From: NP936 sp002726085
GTDB lineage: Bacteria; Acidobacteriota; Vicinamibacteria; Vicinamibacterales; UBA8438
Assembly (NCBI GenBank): GCA_036012905.1
Contig: DASCQF010000138.1
Span: forward strand, 8,320-72,319
DNA length: 64,000 bases
Direction of reading: 5' to 3'
Shown here one piece after another: positions 1 through 9,178 of this stretch (its first letter is position 1; the number at the start of each line of letters is the position of its first letter). The notes under the pieces are model-generated. The model had not been told where the DNA came from and ran no database searches. It saw nothing but the letters and a program-made list of their open reading frames with translations. Both the position numbers and the translations under genes were made by a program.

Positions 1-70
1 CTGCGCACTGATGCTCGCGTCTGATTCGCTACTCCGGGCACCCCGACGTTGGCCCGGAAAGAAGCTGAAG

Positions 71-130
71 ATGGCGAAGCCCTCCGGCTATCTACTGTCT
101 CCTGCCTCCTGCCTCCTGTCTCCTGTCTCC
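71..130 (-). repeat. Heptamer tandem repeat plus small hairpin
   Basis: Read on the minus strand this is about five degenerate copies of a 7-base unit (CAGGAGA/CAGGAGG) followed by GCCGGAGGGCTTCGCC, in which AGCC and GGCT can pair. The same compound arrangement recurs at 32517-32590 and 39984-40027. It lies just past the stop codon of the CopD-like gene. The rest of bases 1-142 shows no convincing gene. Confidence 0.8.
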
Positions 131-142
131 TTAGAGCGCTCC

Positions 143-1063
143 TCACTCCCCCGGCATCGGCAGGTGCACCAGCCAAGCTGTGACGGCCAGCAGCGTCAGT
201 GCGACCAGCAGCTCGGCGGTGCCGGAGCGCCGCAGCTGATCCGCCCCACCGGCCGCTCCAAGCAGAGGCCGCACCCGCTTCCAGTTGTAGGCGCCCAGCC
301 CCGCCGTCACCCCGAACAACCCTGTCTTCAGCAGGAGCACCCGCCCGTAGACCGTCTCCCATAGCTGCGGGATCTCATCCACATAGAGGTATGCCGTCCA
401 CACCCCGGTGCCGGCGAGCGTCGCGGCGGCGGTCAACGCCACCGGAGAGAATCGGTCGACCAGCCGTGACACCGCGGCCGCGCCGTCGCCGGCGCCGTGT
501 CGCAGGGACCGCAACCCGGCCGACAGCATCACGAATAACGTGCCGAGCCAGACGCCGGCCGCAAGCAGGTGGCCGATCTGCAAGGCCATGGGGATGAGGG
601 CGCCGCCGGAATAGGCAAGCGCATGACCGGTCATCGGCGCGGTGCCAACTATGGCGACTGCCGCCGCGCCGAGCAGCTGCCAGCCCCACCGCATGCGCGC
701 CGCGACCATCGCAACTGCGGGAGCTCCCACGACGACCGCCGCGCTCTGCCAGATCCACCGGCCACCCCAACGGGTCTGTTCCGCCACCAGACGGAGCAGG
801 TCTCCGGTCACCGGCTCTTCGAGTCCGAACGAGGAGTAGGTCTGCGCGTAGAGTCGGGCAGCGACAGCGACGAACAGCAGGGCGAGCGCCAGACCGGCGT
901 GGCGCGTAAGCCGTCGTTCGAGCTCGCCTGGACCAACGTCGCTCGCTCCAACACGGTCCGCTACCACCCTGAAGGCGCACACGCCGACCAGCCAGACGAT
1001 GCCCAGATCGGTGAGCCACTTCGCGGCCGACAACAGCACGAGCGCGTAAGTGTCCCCGGCCAT
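143..1063 (-). CDS. CopD-family copper-resistance-type membrane protein
   Basis: About 306 residues of almost continuous hydrophobic segments, with the arrangement typical of the CopD domain: paired helices, conserved His in the middle (MTGHALAYSGG, QIGHLLAAGVWLG), and a C-terminal helix followed by VHLPMP. CopD proteins sit in the inner membrane and are linked to copper uptake or resistance; the substrate here is inferred from family only. An upstream GTG at 1084 is possible, but the ATG at 1063 puts the first helix close to the N-terminus. It is divergent from the HupE-like gene at 1105, with only about 40 bp between them, so the promoters must overlap or lie inside the genes. Confidence 0.8.
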   Translation of the reverse strand: MAGDTYALVLLSAAKWLTDLGIVWLVGVCAFRVVADRVGASDVGPGELERRLTRHAGLALALLFVAVAARLYAQTYSSFGLEEPVTGDLLRLVAEQTRWGGRWIWQSAAVVVGAPAVAMVAARMRWGWQLLGAAAVAIVGTAPMTGHALAYSGGALIPMALQIGHLLAAGVWLGTLFVMLSAGLRSLRHGAGDGAAAVSRLVDRFSPVALTAAATLAGTGVWTAYLYVDEIPQLWETVYGRVLLLKTGLFGVTAGLGAYNWKRVRPLLGAAGGADQLRRSGTAELLVALTLLAVTAWLVHLPMPGE

Positions 1064-1104
1064 CGCGGCAGGGTACCCCGGCACGGCTGTCGTAGGATAG
1101 GTGC

Positions 1105-2256
1105 ATGCTCTCGTCTCGGCCGACGGCCGTCGGCATACCGGCTCGGCTGACGATGGCGCTGCTGATAGTCCTGCTTGTTTCTACACGGGCCGCGACCGCA
1201 CACCCGCTCACGTTCACCGACGCGACCATCGTCTTGCGTCCCGGCGGCACATTCCAGGCCGATCTCATCGTCGACCTCGACGCACTGGCGCTGGGCGCGC
1301 CGCAGGATGCCGACGACGCCGGGCTGGTGGCGGCGCTCCGGGCGCTCTCCCCTGATGAGCTCGATGACCGGGTCGATCGATTGCGCCAGCTGTTTCAGCG
1401 CCGAGTGCGTTTCCGATTCGATGGCGAGCCGGCGCCGTTCGAGGTCTCCTTCCCCGACCGGGGCACCCCGGCCGCAACCGAATCGGAGATACCGACCCTA
1501 CTCGGGCTGACGGCGCGGCTGAATGGCCGGGTGCCGGCCGAGGCGACCGAGCTCGAGTTCTTCGCCTCGCGGGCCTTCTCCGAGGTCAACCTCACGATCC
1601 GAGACGAGACCCGGAACCTGACGAGCCGGGCGTTGCTCGAGCCGGGCGCCCGCAGCGACCCGTTCCCGCTGGCCGGCGCGGTCGAACCGCCAACGACGCT
1701 CTCCATCGGCCTTCAGTATCTGCAGCTCGGATTCGTCCACATCGTCCCCCGCGGCCTCGATCACATTCTGTTCGTCCTGGGGCTCTTCCTTCTCGGAACC
1801 AGGCTGCGGCCGCTCGTCTGGCAGGTCACGGCGTTCACCGTGGCGCACGCGGCAACCCTGTCGCTGGCGGTCTTCGACGTCGTGTCGTTGCCGGCCACCC
1901 TGGTCGAGCCGTTGATCGCGCTCTCGATTGTCTACGTCGCCGTTGAAAACGTCCTGACCGACAGACTTCATCCGTGGCGGCCTGCGGTCGTCTTCGGGTT
2001 CGGACTGCTTCACGGGCTCGGGTTTGCCGGCGTGCTCCAGGAGATCGGGCTGCCCCAGCAGGAGCGGCTGCTGGGCCTGCTGAGCTTCAATGTGGGAATC
2101 GAGCTGGGGCAGCTGCTGGTCATCGCCCTGGCGCTGGCCGCCGTCGGGTGGTGCCGCCACCGGGTCTGGTACCGGTCCCGCGTTGGGATCCCGGTCTCGA
2201 GCGCCATTGCCGCGGTCGGGCTCTTCTGGACCCTCGAACGAGCGCTCGGGGGCTGA
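1105..2256 (+). CDS. HupE/UreJ-family membrane protein
   Basis: 383 residues. A signal-like hydrophobic start (residues ~15-32, ending ATAHPL) precedes a soluble extracytoplasmic half, then a C-terminal six-helix block. That block carries the HupE/UreJ_2 hallmarks: GFVHIVPRGLDHILFVLGLF, VAHAATLSLA and HGLGFAGVLQE with conserved His. HupE/UreJ proteins are proposed Ni or Co permeases, but the long form with a periplasmic domain is of unknown function. It is divergent from the CopD-like gene; both being metal-linked membrane proteins suggests a shared metal-handling role (inference). A purine-rich stretch (TAGGATAGG) precedes the ATG. Confidence 0.8.
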   Translation: MLSSRPTAVGIPARLTMALLIVLLVSTRAATAHPLTFTDATIVLRPGGTFQADLIVDLDALALGAPQDADDAGLVAALRALSPDELDDRVDRLRQLFQRRVRFRFDGEPAPFEVSFPDRGTPAATESEIPTLLGLTARLNGRVPAEATELEFFASRAFSEVNLTIRDETRNLTSRALLEPGARSDPFPLAGAVEPPTTLSIGLQYLQLGFVHIVPRGLDHILFVLGLFLLGTRLRPLVWQVTAFTVAHAATLSLAVFDVVSLPATLVEPLIALSIVYVAVENVLTDRLHPWRPAVVFGFGLLHGLGFAGVLQEIGLPQQERLLGLLSFNVGIELGQLLVIALALAAVGWCRHRVWYRSRVGIPVSSAIAAVGLFWTLERALGG

Positions 2257-2336
2257 AACGGTGCGGCCGGGCGTGTAGTATAAGTGGTTGTTTCAGTTTC
2301 CCTGGTTCGGCGGCAGCACGCCGATCGGAGTCTGCC

Positions 2337-4574
2337 ATGTCAGTGAGGAATGACCGGATGAACACGGCTGCACACGGCTCGAGTGCGGCGATAGCGGCCG
2401 CGGCGCTGCTCGTCGCCCTCATGCTGGGGCTGGCGGTTCCAGCCGTGGCCCAGGACTGGCCGAGCTGGCGGGGACGCGGCCAGACGGGAGTCTCGGACGA
2501 GACCGGCCTTGTCTCGAGCTGGTCCCCGGACGGCGAGAATCTCATCTGGTCCGACTCCTGGGTTGGACGCTCCACGCCCGCTGTGTTCGATGGACGAGTC
2601 TGCTCCAACGGGCGGAGCGGTAGCGGCGTGGACGAGCAAGAGGTGGTCGCCTGCTGGAACGCCGAGACCGGCGACAAGCTGTGGCAACACAGCTTCAACG
2701 TTCTCAACACCACCGTCCCGTTCAACCGCGTGGGCTGGGGCAGCGTGACCGGCGACCCGGGCACGGGCTACCTCTATGCGATGAACATCGACGGTCACCT
2801 GAACGTGTTCGATCGCGACGGCTCCACCGTCTGGAGCTGGCGGCTGGCCGAAGAGCTGGGCCGCGCCTCGGGGTACGGTGGACGCACGTCGACGCCGCTG
2901 GTCGACGAAGATCAGCTGCTACTGAGCATCATCGGCGCCGGCTGGGGCAACATGGGTGGTCCACCCCGACATCGCTACTTCGGGTTCGACAAGCTGACCG
3001 GCGAGGTCCGCTGGCACTCGACCCCGGGTGGAACGGTGGCCGACATGAACACGCAGTCGGTCGGTGTGGTCGGCGTCGTCAACGGCCAGCGGCTGTGGAT
3101 TGACGGCAACGCCGACGGTCACATTTACGCGCTGAAGGCACGCACGGGCGAGAAGGTCTGGGAGTTCCACCTCAGCAAACGCGGTATCAACGTCTCGCCG
3201 GTGCTCGACGGCAACACCGTCTACGCGGCCCATAGCGAGGAGAACGTCGACGGCGGCACGATGGGTCGGGTCGTCGCGATAGACGCCACCGGCGCCGGCG
3301 ACGTCACCGCGACCCACGAGCGCTGGCGGGCCGACGGGATGGCCATCGGGTTCTCGTCGCCGCTCGTCCACGACGGCCGCCTGTATGTCATCGACAACTC
3401 GGCCAACCTCTTCGCCCTCGATGCCACGACCGGCGCGGCGCAATGGGACCAGAGCGTCGGCACCGTGGGTAAGGCGTCTCCGGTCTGGGCCGACGGCAAG
3501 CTGTTCGTTACCGAGACCAACGGCAACGTCACTATCCTGCAGCCGGGTCCGAACGGCGCGACCGAGCTCGACCACGACGAGTTGCAGGTCGAGGACGGCC
3601 GGCACGCCGAGATTTACGGCTCGTTCGCCGTCGGCTATGGACGGCTCTACGTCACCGCCGAGTCCGGCATCTACTGCATCGGGAACCCGGGCGCCCCGTT
3701 CACAGCCGGGGGAGGAACGAGCGCAGACGGGGGCGGCGAGCGAGCAGCGAGCGGCACGCCGGCCGTGCTGCAGGTCGTCCCGGCCGAAGTCATCGCAGCG
3801 GCGGGCGACACCGTCGAATTCGAGGTGCGAGCCTATGACGCCGGCGGCCGGTTCCTCGGCCTCCGGGACGCCACCTGGTCGCTCGACAGTCTGGCCGGGG
3901 GCAGCGTGTCTGCCCAGGGCGTGCTGGCAACCGACGCGCGCGCGGCGAACCAGGCGGGCGCGGTGACGGCCACCGTAGGTGGCCTGAGCGCGGCGGCGCA
4001 GGTGCGGGTGTATGCCCCCCTGCCGTGGTCGGAGAACTTCGAAAGCGGCCGCCCGCCCCACTGGATCGGCGGCGGCGGCAGCCTGGCGGTCGAGGACCTG
4101 GGCGGCAACCAGGTGTTCCGCAAGGGCGCCTCGCGCACCGGCATTCATCGCCACGCCATCTACATGGGCCCTGCCAGCATGTCCGGCTATACGGTGCAGG
4201 TCGACGTGCTGTCGACCCAGCAGGGACGCCGCCGCCCCGACATCGGCTTGATCAACAGCGGGTACACGTTGGACCTGCAGGGCAACCGCCAGAAGATTCA
4301 GGTTCAGTCCTGGGCGGCCGAGCTGCGGGTCAAAGAAGAGGTGGACTTCCCCTGGGAACCGGACACCTGGTACCGGCTGAAGCTCCGGGTCGATATCGAA
4401 AGCGACCGCGGTGTGGTCCGCGGCAAGGTCTGGCCGCGCGACGACACGGAACCGGCCGACTGGACCATTACCGCCGAGGACCCGCTGCCGAACCGAAGTG
4501 GCAGCCCGGGTATCATCGGCTACTCGCCAATCGACATCTACTTCGACAACGTCAGTGTGGTGGAGAATCAATGA
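2337..4574 (+). CDS. Exported PQQ-like beta-propeller protein with C-terminal jelly-roll-type region
   Basis: 745 residues from the ATG at 2337 (another ATG at 2358 is possible). Residues ~17-38 form a signal peptide ending AVA before QDWPSWRGRG, the usual first strand of secreted PQQ_2 propellers. Residues ~40-450 hold repeated blades of the type 'AxDATTGAxxW'. From ~470 there is an Ig-like stretch (VLQVVPAEVIAAAGDTVEF) and then a domain beginning WSENFESGRPPHW that resembles family-16/LamG-like sugar-binding folds. There is no obvious catalytic Asp/Glu set for a quinoprotein dehydrogenase, so it may be structural or binding. The stop overlaps the next start (ATGA), so the two are probably co-translated. 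Confidence 0.8.
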   Translation: MSVRNDRMNTAAHGSSAAIAAAALLVALMLGLAVPAVAQDWPSWRGRGQTGVSDETGLVSSWSPDGENLIWSDSWVGRSTPAVFDGRVCSNGRSGSGVDEQEVVACWNAETGDKLWQHSFNVLNTTVPFNRVGWGSVTGDPGTGYLYAMNIDGHLNVFDRDGSTVWSWRLAEELGRASGYGGRTSTPLVDEDQLLLSIIGAGWGNMGGPPRHRYFGFDKLTGEVRWHSTPGGTVADMNTQSVGVVGVVNGQRLWIDGNADGHIYALKARTGEKVWEFHLSKRGINVSPVLDGNTVYAAHSEENVDGGTMGRVVAIDATGAGDVTATHERWRADGMAIGFSSPLVHDGRLYVIDNSANLFALDATTGAAQWDQSVGTVGKASPVWADGKLFVTETNGNVTILQPGPNGATELDHDELQVEDGRHAEIYGSFAVGYGRLYVTAESGIYCIGNPGAPFTAGGGTSADGGGERAASGTPAVLQVVPAEVIAAAGDTVEFEVRAYDAGGRFLGLRDATWSLDSLAGGSVSAQGVLATDARAANQAGAVTATVGGLSAAAQVRVYAPLPWSENFESGRPPHWIGGGGSLAVEDLGGNQVFRKGASRTGIHRHAIYMGPASMSGYTVQVDVLSTQQGRRRPDIGLINSGYTLDLQGNRQKIQVQSWAAELRVKEEVDFPWEPDTWYRLKLRVDIESDRGVVRGKVWPRDDTEPADWTITAEDPLPNRSGSPGIIGYSPIDIYFDNVSVVENQ

Positions 4575-6031
4575 CTCGACAGCGTGTAACACATTTGTTG
4601 CTGGCCTGCCTCGCCGTGGCGGGGTCCGTGAGCACCGCCGGAGCCCAGGAAATCGGGATGTTCGGCAACACGCCGTCGCGCAACATGGTGTCCGGCGAGA
4701 CTGGTGTCCCCGAGTCCTGGGACCCGTCGAGCGGCACCAACGTTCTCTGGACCCAGCCGGTCGGCTCGCAGGCCTACGGCGGCCCGACGGTGGCCAACGG
4801 CAAGGTCTACGTCGGCACCAACAACGAGGGTGTCCGCAACCCGGCCTACGAGGGCGACAAGGGTGTGCTGATGGCGTTCGACGCCGCCAGTGGCGACTTC
4901 GCCTGGCAAATGGTGCACGACAAGCTGTCGGCGGGCCGCGTGAACGACTGGCCGTTGCAGGGGGTCTGCTCGACCGCGTTCGCCGAGGGCGACAAGGTCT
5001 GGTACGTGTCGAACCAAGCGCACGTCGTTTGTCTGGATGCCAACGGCCTCGCCAACGGCAACGATGGCCCGTTCACCGATGAGACCGGAACCGGCCCGAC
5101 CGATGGCGACATTCTCTGGTCCTACGACATGATCGGCGAGCTCGACGTCTTTCCCCACAACCTGGCGACCGGTTCTCCCGTCATCGTCGGCGACGTACTC
5201 TTCACCGTGACGAGCAACGGCGTGGATGAGGGCCACGTCAACATCCCGTCGCCCTTCTCCCCGCACATCATCGCGCTCGACAAGAACACTGGTGAGCTTC
5301 TGTGGGAGAACACCGACGTCGGCGAGGGGGTCCTCCACGGCAGCTGGACCAACGCGGCCCATGCCGAGATCAACGGCCGCGCCCAGGTCATCGTCCCGGG
5401 TGGCGACGGCGTCATCTATAGTCTCGATGCCTCAACCGGCGAGGTCATCTGGCAGTTCGACTGCAACCCGAAGGACGCGGAGTGGATTCTGGGTGGCCGT
5501 GGCACCCGAAACAACATACTGGCGACGCCGGTCGTCTACGACAACAAGGTTTATATCGGCGTCGGCCAGGACCCGGAGCACGGCGAGGCCCCTGGCCACT
5601 TCTACGCCATCGACGCCACCGGCGCCGGCGACGTCACCGACACCCACAAGCTGTGGAGCCGCGACGGCGACGATTTCTACCGCACGATGTCGACGGCCGC
5701 CATCGCCGACGGCGTCCTTTACATCTCGAGCCTGTCCGGCTTCCTCCACGCGCTCGACCCGAACACCGGTGAGGAGTTCTGGACCTACGACGCGTTCGCC
5801 GCCGTTTGGGGCTCGGCCTTCGTAGTCGACGGCAAGGTCTTCCTCGGGGACGAGGACGGCGACGTCGCGGTGCTCCGCGCGGGCAAGGAAATGGAGCTGC
5901 TCGGCGAGATCAACATGGGCGCCTCGGTCTACAGTACGCCGGTCGTACGAGACGGCGTGATGTACATCCTGACGCGCAACCGCCTCTGGGCGATCCAGGA
6001 CGGTGCCCAGTCGACCCCGATCGGAGAATGA
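4571..6031 (+). CDS. Exported PQQ-like beta-propeller protein
   Basis: 486 residues. Signal peptide ~1-26 (ends STAGAQ), then propeller blades with repeated 'AFDAASGDFAWQ', 'ALDKNTGELLWE', 'SLDASTGEVIWQ' and 'ALDPNTGEEFW' motifs across nearly the whole protein. It starts by a 4-base overlap with the preceding propeller gene and is probably translationally coupled to it. The two are paralogous in fold but not close in sequence. The substrate is unknown; a role in periplasmic redox or binding is inferred from the family. Confidence 0.82.
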   Translation: MTRQRVTHLLLACLAVAGSVSTAGAQEIGMFGNTPSRNMVSGETGVPESWDPSSGTNVLWTQPVGSQAYGGPTVANGKVYVGTNNEGVRNPAYEGDKGVLMAFDAASGDFAWQMVHDKLSAGRVNDWPLQGVCSTAFAEGDKVWYVSNQAHVVCLDANGLANGNDGPFTDETGTGPTDGDILWSYDMIGELDVFPHNLATGSPVIVGDVLFTVTSNGVDEGHVNIPSPFSPHIIALDKNTGELLWENTDVGEGVLHGSWTNAAHAEINGRAQVIVPGGDGVIYSLDASTGEVIWQFDCNPKDAEWILGGRGTRNNILATPVVYDNKVYIGVGQDPEHGEAPGHFYAIDATGAGDVTDTHKLWSRDGDDFYRTMSTAAIADGVLYISSLSGFLHALDPNTGEEFWTYDAFAAVWGSAFVVDGKVFLGDEDGDVAVLRAGKEMELLGEINMGASVYSTPVVRDGVMYILTRNRLWAIQDGAQSTPIGE

Positions 6032-6092
6032 GGGTGGCCGGCGCGCTGCGCACCGGCCACCGGAATGACGGCTTCCGTCCTGGGAGGCGCTG

Positions 6093-7187
6093 ATGCGGTC
6101 GATCGCGGTCGTACTGCTGTGGCTCGTTGTCATCGCCGGTGTCTTGGCCGCGCAAGGGCGTGACAGCGACACCCTGAACATCTACGTGGTCGACGTCGAG
6201 GGCGGTGAGGCTACACTCTTCGTGGCGCCCTCGGGCGAGTCGATGCTCGTCGACACGGGGTGGCCCGGTTTCGACGGGCGGGACGCCGACCGCATCGCCG
6301 CGGTGGCCGAGCAGGCAGGCGTCACGCAGATTGACCGCCTGATCGTCACCCACTTCCACACCGACCACATGGGCGGTGCGATACAGCTGGCGGACAGGCT
6401 GCCCGTTCTCAACTTCATCGACCACGGCACCACCGTGGACCAGGGCGAACGTCCCCGGGCCGCGTTCGAGCGTTATGTGGCACTCCGCGACGGCGCCGCC
6501 CATCGCACCGTTCGACCCGGCGACCGCGTACCGGTCGACGGACTCGACGTGCGCGTCATCGCATCAGACGGGGACGTGCTGACCGCTCCCCTCACCGGCG
6601 CCGGCCAGTCCAATCCGTTCTGCGAGGACTTTGCATTCCACGGCCAGGACATCCTGAGCCGGTATGGCGACGCTGAGGACCAGCAGTCGGTGAGCACGTT
6701 CGTCGGCTTCGGTCGATTCCGCACTGTCATCATGGGCGACCTGACCTGGAACAAGGAACACCCGCTGATGTGTCCAGACAACAAGCTCGGCACAGTCGAC
6801 CTGTATCTCGTGTCCCACCACGGCTCCGACACCTCCGGCTCGGCAGCCCTGGTCCAGGCGCTGCAGCCGAGAGCGGCAGTGATGAACAACGGTCCGCGCA
6901 AGGGCGGCGGACCGCAGACATTCGCGATGCTCGACACCGTTGTTGGGCTCGAGGACCTCTGGCAGAACCACTACGCCGTTCCGGTCGGCGATGCCAACCG
7001 GCCCGATCGGTTTATCGCGAATCTCCAGGACTTCGCGCCGAACAATGACCCGGCCAATGACAATGATGACGAGGCAATCCACCTGGGCGAGGCCCACTGG
7101 ATTCACATTGCGGCCCGACGCGACGGCTCGTTCACGGTCACAAACAGCCGCAACAGCTTCAGCCGCAGCTATGGACCGAGGGACTGA
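6093..7187 (+). CDS. Exported metallo-beta-lactamase-fold hydrolase (ComEC-C-like)
   Basis: 364 residues, N-terminal signal sequence ~1-20. The metal-binding HxHxDH motif appears as HFHTDH at residues 87-92, preceded by MLVDTGW; later ligands are visible at MGDLTWNKEH and SHHGSD. The arrangement (VDVEGGEA early, SHHGS late) resembles the MBL domain of ComEC competence proteins, but without any membrane channel. It is the third gene of the co-directional exported set beginning at 2337. The substrate is not predictable. The C-terminal ~60 residues are Asp/Asn-rich (FAPNNDPANDNDDEAIHLGE). Confidence 0.78.
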   Translation: MRSIAVVLLWLVVIAGVLAAQGRDSDTLNIYVVDVEGGEATLFVAPSGESMLVDTGWPGFDGRDADRIAAVAEQAGVTQIDRLIVTHFHTDHMGGAIQLADRLPVLNFIDHGTTVDQGERPRAAFERYVALRDGAAHRTVRPGDRVPVDGLDVRVIASDGDVLTAPLTGAGQSNPFCEDFAFHGQDILSRYGDAEDQQSVSTFVGFGRFRTVIMGDLTWNKEHPLMCPDNKLGTVDLYLVSHHGSDTSGSAALVQALQPRAAVMNNGPRKGGGPQTFAMLDTVVGLEDLWQNHYAVPVGDANRPDRFIANLQDFAPNNDPANDNDDEAIHLGEAHWIHIAARRDGSFTVTNSRNSFSRSYGPRD

Positions 7188-7229
7188 CCTCGCAGTCAAC
7201 GTGTGTTGTGTGCGCGCGACGAGGTCAGC

Positions 7230-7250
7230 GGGCCTGAAGGCCCTTGCTAC
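7230..7250. repeat. GCTAC-type hairpin repeat, copy 1
   Basis: GGGCCTGAAGGCCC is a stem-loop with TGAA loop, followed by TTGCTAC. A second copy at 21534-21554 has GGTCTGAAGACC followed by CGCGGCTAC. The stem bases differ but pairing is kept. It sits between the converging ends of the metallo-hydrolase and M28 peptidase genes, so a terminator or REP-like role is possible. Confidence 0.6.
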
Positions 7251-7267
7251 GAGCCTGGTGCTCCCGA

Positions 7268-9106
7268 CTATTGGCGTGCTTCCGGAATGAGCTCGGCCTC
7301 GAGTCGCTCGCCGTCGCGCATGAAGACGACCGAGGCAGGCTCGTCGATCTTGAGCAGATCGAGCGCGAACGTGTAGTCGTAGATGTTGGCGATTGACTGG
7401 CCGGCCAGCTCGACGATGATGTCACCTTCCCGAAGACCGGCCGTCTCGGCCGGGCCGCCGCCCATCACTCCGGACAGCAACAGACCATCGACCTCCGAGC
7501 CGTAGTCTGGAATGGTGCCGGTGAAGATCCGGATCGCCATCTGCCCGCCCTGCTGGCCGGTCTGCTCGACACGGACGAAGTCGGGCGGCGTCGACTCGCT
7601 GACGAGGCGGGCGGCCACCGCGGCGCCGTAGCGGGCGATCCGCTCGAGGTCCGGGTAGTTGACCGTGTCGGCGTCATCGGTCGGACGGTGATAGTCCTCA
7701 TGGCTGCCGGTGAACAGCGCGAGACTCGGCACCTCGGCCTGATTGAGGCTCATCACGTCGGTCGGCAGATACGGGTCGTTGACCGGCTGCAGGTCGAAGT
7801 CGAACGAGGCGTTGACCTCATCCACGAGGTCCGGCCAGATGCTGCTGCTCCCGAGCGCCTGGACGGTCAGCTTGTTGTCACGCATACGGCCGACCATGTC
7901 GAAGTTCACGTAGGCCGCGATCTCGTCCACCGGGACCGGCGCGCTGTCGACGAAGTCAGCCGAACCGAGCAGGCCGAGCTCCTCTCCGGACCAGAATGCC
8001 AGAATGACGCCGCGCGCCCGTTCCTGCCCGGCCAGCTCGGTGCCCGCCGCCAGGACGGCTGCCACACCAGAGGCGTTGTCGTCGGCGCCGTTGTGGATAT
8101 CGCCAGATTCGTCCGCCTTGGCAAGCGAGTCGCCGTTATCGCCCCGACCGAGGTGGTCGTAGTGCGCGCCCAGCATCACATACGGCTTCTCGACTGGCTG
8201 CCCATTCGTTGGCGGCAGGTAGGCCACGACATTGCGGCCCGTGCGCTGCTCGCGAACAACCTGCGCCTCGAGCGTTGCTTCGGCGGGGATCTCGAACCCG
8301 GCGACGTGAGGATTGCCATCGTCGAGCTCGAGCTGCGCCTCCTCCAGGGTCTTGTCGGCCACCCGCTCGAACAAGGCGTCCGCCACCGCCCCACCGATGC
8401 TGGCCGCAGCGATACCAGAGTCGGCCACGGCCGTGTCCGCCGTCATCCGGACGAGCGCACCGGCGTTGGGCGAGCGCGGTCCGGTCACGATCAGCAGCCC
8501 CGTCGCGCCCCGCTGCCGCGCGGCCATCGCCTTGTAGCGAAGCCCCGAGTAACGGGAAAAAAGCCCGCGCACGTCGCCTTCGCTGTCTTCGGGAAAGTAT
8601 CGCAGCACCACAGCGATCTTGTCGGTCACATCGATCGTGGCGTAGCTGTCATAGCTGAACCCGTCGGTCTCCGGCACGACGAGCCCGTAGCCGGCAAAGA
8701 CGAGCGGACCACTCACCTGCCCCGACTCGGAAAACGACAGCGCCCGCACGGACTCGGCATCACTCCATTGCACCGCGTCCTCGCCGTCGATGCGCAGACT
8801 CGTTCCGCCATCGCTGGCGCTGCCGGTGTACTCGAACGACAGCCGGAACCCGTTGGCGCCCGGCAATGGCTCGGCGCCAATTGCCTCCAGCTCGGCAATG
8901 ATGTGGTTGGCTGCCTCCTGGATGCCAGCACTGCCGGTCTGGCGTCCCTCGAGGGCGTCGGAAGCGAGCAGCTCGACGTTGGCCCTGATAGACGACGGCT
9001 CCCGCTGAGGTTCGGGTGCCGGCTCTTGTTGCGCCCCGCAGGCGGCGACCAGCGCGAGGGCACACACCGCAGCACAGCGACAAAGATGGCTCGCATGGTA
9101 GGTCAT
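7268..9106 (-). CDS. M28-family metallopeptidase lipoprotein with PA and PDZ domains
   Basis: 612 residues. The N-terminus is a lipoprotein signal (LVAAC, Cys23), so it should be membrane-anchored outside the cytoplasm. A protease-associated (PA) insert lies around residues 140-260. The M28 zinc site follows: GAHYDHLG, the GADDNASG aspartate, FWSGEELGLLG with the catalytic Glu, NFDMVGRM and a late SHEDYHRP His. The last ~90 residues are a PDZ domain (GVMGGGPAETAGLREGDII). The family are aminopeptidases or glutamate-carboxypeptidase-like enzymes acting on exported peptides. Convergent with the gene ending at 7187. Confidence 0.9.
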   Translation of the reverse strand: MTYHASHLCRCAAVCALALVAACGAQQEPAPEPQREPSSIRANVELLASDALEGRQTGSAGIQEAANHIIAELEAIGAEPLPGANGFRLSFEYTGSASDGGTSLRIDGEDAVQWSDAESVRALSFSESGQVSGPLVFAGYGLVVPETDGFSYDSYATIDVTDKIAVVLRYFPEDSEGDVRGLFSRYSGLRYKAMAARQRGATGLLIVTGPRSPNAGALVRMTADTAVADSGIAAASIGGAVADALFERVADKTLEEAQLELDDGNPHVAGFEIPAEATLEAQVVREQRTGRNVVAYLPPTNGQPVEKPYVMLGAHYDHLGRGDNGDSLAKADESGDIHNGADDNASGVAAVLAAGTELAGQERARGVILAFWSGEELGLLGSADFVDSAPVPVDEIAAYVNFDMVGRMRDNKLTVQALGSSSIWPDLVDEVNASFDFDLQPVNDPYLPTDVMSLNQAEVPSLALFTGSHEDYHRPTDDADTVNYPDLERIARYGAAVAARLVSESTPPDFVRVEQTGQQGGQMAIRIFTGTIPDYGSEVDGLLLSGVMGGGPAETAGLREGDIIVELAGQSIANIYDYTFALDLLKIDEPASVVFMRDGERLEAELIPEARQ

Positions 9107-9155
9107 AGGGTCACTCTGAAGGGAAGGGGTCCAGGTGTCAACCAGGTCCGAGTAT

Positions 9156-9178
9156 CCTTCGGGCTTCGGGCTTTAGGC
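9156..9178. repeat. GCCYGAA heptamer repeat at the end of the Lhr gene
   Basis: Read on the minus strand: GCCTAAA, GCCCGAA, GCCCGAA. The TAA stop of the Lhr helicase lies inside the first unit. Further copies of the same heptamer lie inside the Lhr gene (12861-12891) and at the end of the methyltransferase gene (22649-22665). Confidence 0.7.

Noticed and set aside
1974..2336. N-terminal extension of the first PQQ-like gene back to 1974
   Set aside because: It overlaps the HupE-like gene in another frame, and the signal peptide starts only after the ATG at 2337.
2919..4592. Long minus-strand open frame (about 557 codons) opposite the first PQQ-like gene
   Set aside because: No recognisable domain; composition is the antisense of a clear exported propeller gene. 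High GC content produces many such frames.
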